From contig CAVTLG010000002.1 of assembly GCA_963735495.1 (NCBI GenBank), positions 496,001-560,000 on the forward strand: a stretch of DNA of 64,000 bases. Direction: 5' to 3'. How positions within the stretch are numbered: position 1 is the stretch's first letter; each line of letters starts with the position of its first letter. The stretch comes from CAVTLG01 sp963735495. Its GTDB lineage: Bacteria > Chloroflexota > Ktedonobacteria > Ktedonobacterales > Ktedonobacteraceae. Position numbers and translations under genes: made by a program. The notes below the pieces were generated by a model, which was not told where the DNA came from, did not search any database, and worked only from the letters and a program-made list of their open reading frames with translations. Positions 16,356 through 24,286 of this stretch are shown one piece after another.

Positions 16356-19190
16356 CTATGCCTTAGCTGCTGCCTTCTCGCTCTTCCGCTTACGTGGTGG
16401 TCGCTCTGCGCCGTCTGATGCGGCCTTTTCACCATGGACGGTTGAAGGCTCAAGCGCGGCATCAAGTACCTGGCGGATATCGATGGCATAGACAAAGTGC
16501 ATCTGTTCCCGCAGTTCTTTCGGCAGGTCCTCTAACAGGTCTGCTTTATTCTTTTCTGGCAGTATAATGGTGCGAATGCCAGAGCGATAGGCAGCCAGAA
16601 CTTTCTCCTTGATGCCTCCAATGGGCATGACTTTGCCGCGCAAGGTGATTTCGCCTGTCATCGCTACGTCTGAGCGCACCTTGCGTCCGCTGGCGAGTGA
16701 TGTCAGTACGGTGACCATGGTCACGCCTGCTGAAGGTCCATCTTTCGGAATCGCCCCTGCTGGAACGTGAACATGTACGTTCTGTCCCGCGAAAACGTTC
16801 TTGGGTAGACCAAGCGCTACCGCGTTGGAGCGTACATAGCTGAGCGCTGCCATGGCTGACTCTTTCATCACGTCTCCCAACTGTCCTGTCAGGATCAAGC
16901 GCTCTTCCTTACTGGCCATGGTGGCGGCTTCAATGAAGATGATTTCGCCTCCTACCGGTGTCCATACCATACCTGTGGCAATACCTGGACGGTCGATACG
17001 TTCGGCAGCTTCTTCGAAGAAGCGTTGACGACCCAGGTAATCCGTTACCTGATCTGCTACCAGGTGGATAGGCGTCGCCCGTCCCTCTGATATTTGTCTG
17101 GCGACCTTGCGACAGAGCGAGCCAATCTGACGTTCCAGGTTACGGACGCCTGCCTCACGTGTGTAATCACGTGTGACGCGGCGTAGCACATCATCGTCCA
17201 GTGTCAATTCATCCTTGTTCAGACCGTTCGCTTCGATCTGTTTGGGGAGCAGATAGTTGCGGGCGATATGCAGCTTCTGTTCTTCGGTATAGCCCGAGAG
17301 TTCAAGGATCTCCATACGATCTCGCAATGGTGCGGGGATCGGCTCCAGGGCGTTAGCTGTGGCGATGAACATGACTTTGGACAGATCAAAAGGCAGATCC
17401 AGGTAGTTATCGCGGAAATTATAGTTTTGCTCAGGATCAAGCACTTCAAGCAGGGCGGACGAAGGGTCGCCACGCCAGTCTGCTCCCACCTTATCAACTT
17501 CGTCGAGCATAATAACAGGATCGTTGGCTTCTACGCGACGTAGTGTCTGGATGATCCGTCCTGGCATGGCTCCGATATAGGTGCGGCGGTGCCCGCGAAT
17601 CTCCGCTTCGTCCCGAATGCCACCCAGAGACATACGCGCAAACTTGCGGCCAAGTGCACGCGCAATAGATTGGCCCAACGAGGTTTTACCGACTCCCGGA
17701 GGACCAACAAAACAGAGGATCGGCTCACGGTTGACCGCGTGGGCTATCTCCAGCGCTTGCAGCGGCTGCGTTGGTTGAAGCTCTGCGACTTCAACGCCGT
17801 CCTCGATAGTATCTATCTCATGATTCCGCTCGATCTGCTCTGCTAAGCGGTCTTCTTTTAAGCGACGCACTGCCAGGTACTCCAGGACGCGCTCTTTGAT
17901 CTTTTCGAGATCATAGTGATCCTGGTCAAGCACCTCGCGCGCATGTGGCACATCGATTTTAGCCCCGGTAGCCTTGCTCCAGGGGAGTGAAGCCAGTAAT
18001 TCAACATAGGTGCGAATAATGCTGTACTCGGGTGAGACCGTCGGCAATTTCTCCAGGCGCGCGAGTTCTCTGTTAGCTTCTTTCAACGCCTCTTCAGGAA
18101 GTTTCGCCTCGTCAATCTTGCGGCGCAGCTCGTTGATCGTTGCCTGCTCTTCGCTCTCCTCGCCCAACTCGCGTTGAATGGCTTTGAGCTGTTCACGCAG
18201 CAAGTACTCACGCTGCATCTTGCCCATTTCTTCTTGCGCGTTGTTCTGAATCTTTTTGCCCAACTCGAGAATCTCGAGCTCGTGTGTCAAGAAGTTACTT
18301 AACTGAACCAGCTTCTCGCGCACAGAATCAATTTCAAGCAAACTTTGGCGCAGCTCCATGTCCATCTGCACGAAGGTGGCGATGACATACACAACCCGGC
18401 GTGGCTCTTCTAAATTCAACGTCACGGCTGCAACTTGCTCAGGGACACTCTGGACAAGTGCTACCAGGCGTTGGAAGTAGCTGATCACGTTGCGCTTGAT
18501 CGCTTCTGTCTCAGTGTCGGCCTCTTGCGTGTCGGGCTTTGCTGTGACATGAGCCATCAGGTAGGGCTTCTCTTGCGTAAAATCGTCGATGCTGACACGT
18601 TCCAGGCCCTGGACGGCGATTTGCACTGTCCCATCGGGCAAGCGGAACATACGACCGACGACTGAGACTGTGCCAACACGGAAGACATCATCCGGTCCTG
18701 CATGATCAATATCAGGTGATTTCTGGGCCACGAGTACGACAAGCCTGTTGTCGCGCATGACGTCGTCAATTAAGCGAATATAACGCTCCTGCCCAACCGC
18801 AAATGATTGCACAGAATACGGATAGATCACTGTGTCTTTGAGTGGCAGGATGGGTAGGACATCAGGAATGTTCAGGTGGTCTTCATCTTCCTGCCTGGCT
18901 TCACTTTCATCTGTCTCATTGGCAACAGAAGAGGGTGCGGACGTGTCTTGTAATAAATCGGGATCGGCATCGGAGTCCAATGTGGGTATATCCTGGTTTG
19001 CTTCTGTGGGGATCTCCATCTCCTCAGTATCATCAGTCACTGGCTCCTGCTCATGCAGCTCTTCATTACTTGTATCTACAGGAACCAATCCTTGCTCATG
19101 TAACTCTTCATTACTTGTATGCATTGATGCTAGCTCCTGCTCACGCAATTCTTCGTGTTGTGCCTCGTGATGTGTATAATTTTTCTCCAT
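16356..19190 (-). CDS. lon: ATP-dependent Lon protease with acidic repeat-bearing N-terminal extension
   Basis: 944 residues, about 150 longer than typical Lon. Residues 1-107 are an acidic extension with three 15-residue repeats of the form SNEELHEQGLVPVDT (residues 11-55). The Lon substrate-binding N-domain begins near DVLPILPLKDTVIYP (about 108). The AAA+ domain has Walker A GPPGVGKTS and Walker B VIMLDEVDKVG. The protease domain has KDGPSAGVTM with catalytic Ser820 and Lys863 in GGIKEKVL. It degrades damaged and regulatory proteins in the cytoplasm. The gene sits 29 bases after hsp20 on the same strand, suggesting a heat-shock operon. Confidence 0.96.
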   Translation of the reverse strand: MEKNYTHHEAQHEELREQELASMHTSNEELHEQGLVPVDTSNEELHEQEPVTDDTEEMEIPTEANQDIPTLDSDADPDLLQDTSAPSSVANETDESEARQEDEDHLNIPDVLPILPLKDTVIYPYSVQSFAVGQERYIRLIDDVMRDNRLVVLVAQKSPDIDHAGPDDVFRVGTVSVVGRMFRLPDGTVQIAVQGLERVSIDDFTQEKPYLMAHVTAKPDTQEADTETEAIKRNVISYFQRLVALVQSVPEQVAAVTLNLEEPRRVVYVIATFVQMDMELRQSLLEIDSVREKLVQLSNFLTHELEILELGKKIQNNAQEEMGKMQREYLLREQLKAIQRELGEESEEQATINELRRKIDEAKLPEEALKEANRELARLEKLPTVSPEYSIIRTYVELLASLPWSKATGAKIDVPHAREVLDQDHYDLEKIKERVLEYLAVRRLKEDRLAEQIERNHEIDTIEDGVEVAELQPTQPLQALEIAHAVNREPILCFVGPPGVGKTSLGQSIARALGRKFARMSLGGIRDEAEIRGHRRTYIGAMPGRIIQTLRRVEANDPVIMLDEVDKVGADWRGDPSSALLEVLDPEQNYNFRDNYLDLPFDLSKVMFIATANALEPIPAPLRDRMEILELSGYTEEQKLHIARNYLLPKQIEANGLNKDELTLDDDVLRRVTRDYTREAGVRNLERQIGSLCRKVARQISEGRATPIHLVADQVTDYLGRQRFFEEAAERIDRPGIATGMVWTPVGGEIIFIEAATMASKEERLILTGQLGDVMKESAMAALSYVRSNAVALGLPKNVFAGQNVHVHVPAGAIPKDGPSAGVTMVTVLTSLASGRKVRSDVAMTGEITLRGKVMPIGGIKEKVLAAYRSGIRTIILPEKNKADLLEDLPKELREQMHFVYAIDIRQVLDAALEPSTVHGEKAASDGAERPPRKRKSEKAAAKA

Positions 19191-19219
19191 AAAATCTTCT
19201 CTACATATCGCGCATATTT

Positions 19220-19696
19220 TTACTCTTTTGATGTGGCACGTTGGATGTGCACGCGTTCAGGTGTGTTTGCAGGTAGTTTTGGCAAGTCTACCGAAAGCAT
19301 GCCATTCTCATAACGGGCGCTAATTGTATCTCGCTCAATGGAAGCGGAAATAAAAACCTCGATGCGAAAAGGACCATAGCTAATTTGCGCCTCGTGATAA
19401 CTTAAACCTGCCTGATGTTCATGATCGTCGCGCCGCTCCCCACTGATGACCAGGGCGTCCTCGTACAGAGTTACTTCAATATCTTCTTCCTTCATGCCAG
19501 CAAGCTCAACTTTGACTCTGATCATCTCCGCCGATTCGCGAATATCTGCCAGCGGTCGCCATGTGGTAGATCGATGGAGTATCGATTGTTGGCTTTGGCG
19601 TAATGCATCATTCAATAGTTGACGATAATGCAGCTCCAGTTGCTTTGGTGTACCGTCGCTGTAGCGACAGGTCACATACCGATAGCGCATTCGCAT
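19220..19696 (-). CDS. Small heat-shock protein, Hsp20/alpha-crystallin family
   Basis: 158 residues from ATG 19696, with AGAGGG upstream; a TTG at 19714 is in frame. The alpha-crystallin domain runs from about residue 50 (IRVKVELAGMKEEDIEVTLY, VISGERR) to ARYENGMLSVDLPK, with a short tail lacking an obvious I-x-I/V motif. It binds unfolding proteins and prevents their aggregation without ATP. It is co-oriented with lon. I see neither CIRCE nor HAIR operator sequences upstream. Confidence 0.92.
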   Translation of the reverse strand: MRMRYRYVTCRYSDGTPKQLELHYRQLLNDALRQSQQSILHRSTTWRPLADIRESAEMIRVKVELAGMKEEDIEVTLYEDALVISGERRDDHEHQAGLSYHEAQISYGPFRIEVFISASIERDTISARYENGMLSVDLPKLPANTPERVHIQRATSKE

Positions 19697-20156
19697 AGCT
19701 TGTTCCCTCTGCAATAGTCATAGAGACACGGTTGGTTGTGCCACATACTCAAAGACAGCAAATGTACTCTCAGTGTGATCTGGTATCGTACATGCTGCTT
19801 TCTCGTATTTTTTTATGAAAAAAGGCAAAAGCTCTCAAAAATATCTTCCTGGAGGGTCGATACCTGACTTCCTAATACTAATTTAGAAAGAGGTTAAAAC
19901 ATGAGATGTTTCATCGTTGAGAGCATATAGAACGTCTGCTACAGAACTCATCATATGCCTATTTCCAGGGCCTGACATTCTTGATTATGGCACGCACGCT
20001 CTAAAATTGCAAGTGCGTTTGACGAGTGCCCGTTGATATGCTACTATGTGTCTATATATTCCTCTTTGTGCTGTCAGGTGTTTTAGTTTGTAGCGCGACT
20101 TGAACTACGGGACGATAGTGCTAGTCATCCCTACAACAACGAGGGCGAGAAACAAC
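19697..20156. promoter_or_regulatory. Divergent promoter region between hsp20 and a hypothetical gene
   Basis: 460 bp without a supported gene. For hsp20, reading the minus strand, TTGAGA (complement of 19833-19838), a 17-nt spacer and TAAAAA (complement of 19810-19815) form a possible promoter. A purine-rich GAGGGCGAG at the right end serves the gene at 20157. Confidence 0.4.
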
Positions 20157-20621
20157 ATGATCACGCAAACGATGAAACGTTGGCTAGGCAAGCTGTTCGC
20201 GTGGTGGCCCTGGAAGCCGTCCTTTGAGAGCGATTATACGCAGACGGTAGGCAATGTAAATAAGGGCACAACGCAAGAAACGATGTGGAGGACGACGATG
20301 GATGGGCCGGTGCCACAGCCAGGTATTACATCTGTAGCCGTTGAACAAGGGATCGATGAAATGCCTCAGGAGACGAAGCAGTTGAGCTTCGAGGAACGAC
20401 CTGAACGTATGCTGCCCTTATCACTGGACCCTGGCGAGTATAGTGCTCCTCGCATTGTTCCAATTGAAGTCGTAAAAGACGCAAGTACGTTTTCACAGCA
20501 TGAGGCTGTGCCTTCTCCAGAACAACAATTGGCTTTTCTACAGTATTTGGTCAGGCGCGGAACCTTTAATGAGGGTTTTAGCGATGGAAATATACCGGAG
20601 CAGTATCAACAGAGGCTGTGA
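20157..20621 (+). CDS. Hypothetical protein with Trp-rich amphipathic N-terminus
   Basis: 154 residues from ATG 20157 (GAGGGCGAG upstream); an in-frame TTG at 20100 has no site. The N-terminus MKRWLGKLFAWWPWKPSF looks membrane-surface seeking, but there is no full transmembrane segment. The rest is acidic, Pro/Glu-rich and likely disordered, with a helical C-terminal stretch (PSPEQQLAFLQYLVRRGTFN). No family recognised. Confidence 0.65.
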   Translation: MITQTMKRWLGKLFAWWPWKPSFESDYTQTVGNVNKGTTQETMWRTTMDGPVPQPGITSVAVEQGIDEMPQETKQLSFEERPERMLPLSLDPGEYSAPRIVPIEVVKDASTFSQHEAVPSPEQQLAFLQYLVRRGTFNEGFSDGNIPEQYQQRL

Positions 20622-20699
20622 TCACTGGCAGGAATGCGGGACACTGCTCTGATGTGCCCCGCATGCTATTTGTACTAACACGATTTCTGATGAGCGCTT

Positions 20700-21566
20700 T
20701 CACTCTGGCTCTGCTTCAGCCAAAAATCCCTGTGCCCTGGCCTCTTCCTCAGAAGCGAAGTAGATGACATCTAGCGGTTTATTGGCTGCTGTTGGAAGTT
20801 GGTCAAGCGGCGTTTTGATCGGGTAATAGCGCCTGGTATTGACAATGCCAACGAGCGTTGCATCCATGGGAATGGCTGGCTTGGAGATGATCTTTGTGTT
20901 GTTGGCAAGCGCGACAGGCGAAATCCCGGCTGTTTGCGGGATATGTGCCCCATCAGTAGTTGATGCTGGTGTATTGGGCACTCTATCGTTATACACTAAC
21001 TGTATGGACGTCTCTTCTGTCTGTTGCCAGAAGCGGCGGCGTAATAATAGGAACGTGGCAATGCTGGCGCTGCTTAAGCCTACGGCGAAGCCGAGCACTA
21101 TCCAGATACGTCGCTTTTGTGTCGCCTGTTCTGGTTGTGCAATGAGACTCCGTTTACCAAAGTCTTGTGTCGCTTTATCTCCGCGCCGCGCCAGTTCTTG
21201 AGACATTTCACGTTCGGTTGAGGTGCTTGAGAGGCTCTCCCAGCGCTCTTTCAGCTCTTCTATCAAATGCTCGCCGTGTCTGAGCAATTCTTTGCTATAG
21301 GGACTTTTTTGTGACTGGGCCAGGAGATCGGCAAGGGTTGCATCCACAGCTTGCGCTTTTTCCTGCACATCTGTATGCGTTGTGTCTGAGACACTCCTAT
21401 GCTTAGCCTGCTTCAATGCATCGGCAATTTCAGCGGCCTCCATGCGTTCACGAAGTCGGGCCAAGAGCAGGTTGATGACTGGTCCCAGCGTGGTGATGGT
21501 GAGTGTGCCTACACGTACCCAGCGACCTGCTTCCTGTATACGTTTCTTCTTATTCTTTGCAGTCAT
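20700..21566 (-). CDS. Single-pass membrane protein with helical N-terminal half and sunset-like C-terminal motif
   Basis: 288 residues from ATG 21566, with GGAGGAG upstream. The N-terminus is basic with a moderately hydrophobic segment (VGTLTITTLGPVINLLLARL). A charged helical region follows, then a clear transmembrane helix (about 155-180) and a Ser/Thr-rich linker. The C-terminus LVGIVNTRRYYPIKTP...IYFASEEEARAQGF resembles the small sunset/Ada-type domain, whose ending YFxSEEEAxAxGF is distinctive and often extracytoplasmic. Function unknown. Confidence 0.7.
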   Translation of the reverse strand: MTAKNKKKRIQEAGRWVRVGTLTITTLGPVINLLLARLRERMEAAEIADALKQAKHRSVSDTTHTDVQEKAQAVDATLADLLAQSQKSPYSKELLRHGEHLIEELKERWESLSSTSTEREMSQELARRGDKATQDFGKRSLIAQPEQATQKRRIWIVLGFAVGLSSASIATFLLLRRRFWQQTEETSIQLVYNDRVPNTPASTTDGAHIPQTAGISPVALANNTKIISKPAIPMDATLVGIVNTRRYYPIKTPLDQLPTAANKPLDVIYFASEEEARAQGFLAEAEPE

Positions 21567-22019
21567 AGAAACTCCTCCTGAAAAGCCAATACTACCTATT
21601 GGGATACGATTGTGTGTGTCCTTGGGACACACCTGTTACATCCATAGAGGGAACTCGATGCTAGAAGCGGACGAAGCTGTTTGAGCGATGTCACTGCTAT
21701 AGCCCTTGCTACAAGCAAGGAAATGTGCATGTGAAAACCTACCGTATCCCATAAAGCGGTGGACGCAAGTAACTTCTACAGCATCAAATTCTAGGAGATC
21801 GAGTCATGGCTGGATGCATATGCTAAAGTATGTCAGGTTATTTCTTGCTCTGTCAAGCAACGGACGTACAAACGGCTGGGGTTATCTTTGGCGGCGTTGA
21901 GGCATGTGCACAAGCTATGTATAGCAGTACGTACGGAAGAAAAGCCTGGAACTACAGCGTGCCAGGACAAGTTTTGTGAGAAATACTATGAAATCTATGC
22001 GGACACCACTATGAGAAGC
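21567..22019. other. Intergenic region, no gene seen
   Basis: About 450 bp between two minus-strand genes. Short open frames exist on the plus strand (for example 21706-21900) but have neither ribosome sites nor recognisable products. No clear hairpin-plus-T terminator for the gene at 22020. Confidence 0.5.
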
Positions 22020-22457
22020 CTAAAAGTCTTCGGTGGCAAATTCGCTTAATTGTAACACGAGACGACAAAAATGTAAAAGCGCTGAAGCAGACTCCAGATA
22101 TGCTTCATCATCTATTGATGATGGTTGGGCAGTTGGTACATGGCGACGTAATGCGCGTAATACGACCATCACATCTTCTTTGAGGGAAGGATCGAGATCA
22201 CCACGCTGCATAAGTAGGACTACCTGGCTGACAATGGTATCAACTTCATGACGCATCGTATCAAGATCGTCCATCCATATATCGTCATCATCTACTTCGT
22301 CATCATCATTCCATAGGAGCGCGTCTGCACATTGCTCCCGTCGTTTAACATCGCTGCGCATGGGTTTACGTGTCTGCCGGAGGCGAGCCTGGGGTTCTTC
22401 TTGTTTAACGCCGAGCTCACGCAGTAGCACGGTTAGTTCCTCTTCCCAGCGAGCCAT
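22020..22457 (-). CDS. Hypothetical protein with acidic Asp-rich linker
   Basis: 145 residues from ATG 22457, preceded by GGAGGTG; the frame extends further upstream without a ribosome site. The N-terminus is MARWEEELTVLLRELGVKQE. The middle has the extreme acidic stretch NDDDEVDDDDIWMDDLD. The C-terminal 80 residues are predicted helical, with HEVDTIVSQVVLLMQRGDLD and ASALLHFCRLVLQLSEF. It looks cytosolic. No family recognised. Confidence 0.7.
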   Translation of the reverse strand: MARWEEELTVLLRELGVKQEEPQARLRQTRKPMRSDVKRREQCADALLWNDDDEVDDDDIWMDDLDTMRHEVDTIVSQVVLLMQRGDLDPSLKEDVMVVLRALRRHVPTAQPSSIDDEAYLESASALLHFCRLVLQLSEFATEDF

Positions 22458-23084
22458 AAGAGCACCTCCTTGTGAAGCACCTGAAAACAGTGATCTGAGC
22501 CGGACTCTCAAGACCGCAAAGCTTCTGGCTGCGGAAGCACTATTATGACTAGCGAAGCGTCTCCCAGGCATGCTCAAAAACCTTAACGGAAGTGTAACAT
22601 AGTGTTTTCATGTTGTAAATGGCCCGAATGGCTATACCTGATGTAATGATGCATAGGACTTTTGCACCACCAGTGTGGGGCGAAATTTTAACGTCTGAAT
22701 AATGTCATTTTAATATGTGACTGTTAGAATACAAATAATAGCAAAAGCACCCATAGAACTGAGATAGTGTTTGGTTTCGGCTCGATTCTGACAAAAAGTG
22801 CGCGTGTTTCAAACACTATCTTAGGGAAAATGAAGTGGTAGGTGGCTTACGCAGAATTCATGCCTACCCCACATGATCCTCTGTTTTACCGCACACTCTA
22901 TGATCGTTATTGATAGCCAATGGCGATCATACTGCTAGTGTACGACATCTGACTTGTGAGAGTTGGCTGCTCGTCAAGCGGGCGAGAGGTATACTCCGAG
23001 TCTCTCGCCCTCTGGGAATTGAAGGCGACCGATTTTTGTGTCTATTGTGGGCTATCATGTTGCATCTTCGTTGCTTATATGTAG
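22458..23084. repeat. Intergenic region with a widely spaced 14-bp inverted repeat and a second hairpin
   Basis: TGAGATAGTGTTTG (22760-22773) and CAAACACTATCTTA (22810-22823) are complementary at 13 of 14 positions around a 36-nt spacer. Further right, GGCGAGAG (22981-22988) pairs with CTCTCGCC (23002-23009), possibly a terminator for the minus-strand operon that ends at 23085, though it lacks a T-run. No gene seen. Confidence 0.55.
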
Positions 23085-24221
23085 TTAGCCCAGGTTAGCT
23101 GTGCCTGTCAGGATTAAGCTATCATTGGCTGCACAAGGAACATGGGTGTTGCCGCCAATGGCTACGCCTGTGACGTTGAATTTGTTAGTGAGTAGATTGC
23201 CGAGCTTACTATTGAGTAACTGCTGTATTTGTGTATTGTATGTGTCATCCTGGAAATTGAAGATGAGAACGGTAAGGGTGGTATGCAAGATATGCAGTAC
23301 CAGGTCGCCGTTTGAGGCGGTGGGCTGAATGATGGTAGTAGCAGTCGCGAGTTTAATGGAGGAGCCTGTGAGCACAATATCGGATGTGACTGCGAGATTG
23401 TGGCCCTGTACAGCCAGTTGGATGTTTTGTGCTGTAAAGGTGCCATTGATCGGGATGCTGTCAATGCTCAGATTTGCTAATGAGGAAACCGGTATCTCGA
23501 TGTAGGAGTTCGTAGTAGTGCTGTTTGCTTGTGTCGTCTGGTTCTCTTGTATGTCAGCTAGCGTAATCGCTGAGTTTGTTATACTCGATTGACTGTATGC
23601 CGTTGACGTTGTGCCTTGATTGAGTGAGATCGGGAATTGTAAGCTGAGCGCTAAGGCTGCATCTCCACAGGTTGGTGTCGTGACGATATTTTTGAGCTGA
23701 CCAAATGGAACATGCAAGGTAGTGAGCGGCCCGTTGACTAATGTCGGGCTACCATTCATAGGTTGAGCGCTTACTTGAATAGTAGATGCGTCGAGGACGC
23801 TGAATTGAACAAGCATACTGATATTTGTAGGGTTGGGATCACCTGGATAGAGACTCAAACGCAGCGTCGTGGCGAGACCATTCTTTTGTGGTGTCAGCCC
23901 TGTTACTGTGGCGGATGGTTGTATCAGCGTCGTTGCCATCTGCTTTGCCCAGCCTTGATTGGTGGCTGATAGTTTGTTCACCAGCGCCGAAATTGCATTA
24001 CTGACTGCTCCAGGCACCTGCTGGTTGATGCTATCCTGAAAAAGTGGCTGTAAGGTTGCTGTCGTCAGATAAACGGTAGCGTCGAGTGAGGTCGAACCTG
24101 GACGTGTCGGGTGCTGAGGTTGCTGTCCCGCTGCGCTCACTGGTCCTACAATCATGCCCAGGATCAGCATGATCAGCAAAAACAGGCTTCCGCTGATTGA
24201 TAAAGATCGTCCATGTTTCAT
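23085..24221 (-). CDS. Secreted protein, possibly LmeA/DUF2993-like lipid-binding fold
   Basis: 378 residues; GGAGG precedes ATG 24221. A signal peptide (residues 1-31, hydrophobic core SLFLLIMLILGMIVG, cleavage likely after VSA) is followed by a beta-rich, Thr/Ser/Asn-rich protein. The second half (IEIPVSSLANLSIDSIPING, then VTSDIVLTGSSIKLATAT, ending SLILTGTANLG) resembles the C-terminal domain of the neighbouring transporter, which ends PFCFSGQINLAKL. Both recall LmeA-type (DUF2993) phospholipid-binding proteins; this is inference from pattern, not a search. It is the third gene of an operon and starts 65 bases after the transporter. Its likely role is an extracytoplasmic lipid carrier. 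Confidence 0.72.
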   Translation of the reverse strand: MKHGRSLSISGSLFLLIMLILGMIVGPVSAAGQQPQHPTRPGSTSLDATVYLTTATLQPLFQDSINQQVPGAVSNAISALVNKLSATNQGWAKQMATTLIQPSATVTGLTPQKNGLATTLRLSLYPGDPNPTNISMLVQFSVLDASTIQVSAQPMNGSPTLVNGPLTTLHVPFGQLKNIVTTPTCGDAALALSLQFPISLNQGTTSTAYSQSSITNSAITLADIQENQTTQANSTTTNSYIEIPVSSLANLSIDSIPINGTFTAQNIQLAVQGHNLAVTSDIVLTGSSIKLATATTIIQPTASNGDLVLHILHTTLTVLIFNFQDDTYNTQIQQLLNSKLGNLLTNKFNVTGVAIGGNTHVPCAANDSLILTGTANLG

Positions 24222-24286
24222 GTATTTTCCTCCGCGTGCCTCGACATGCGTGTGTCTATAGTTAGAGACGTTTCCAGGCTCTATTA

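Noticed and set aside
19697..20156. CIRCE or HAIR heat-shock operator upstream of hsp20/lon
   Set aside because: Neither TTAGCACTC-N9-GAGTGCTAA nor CTTGAGT-N7-ACTCAAG is found.
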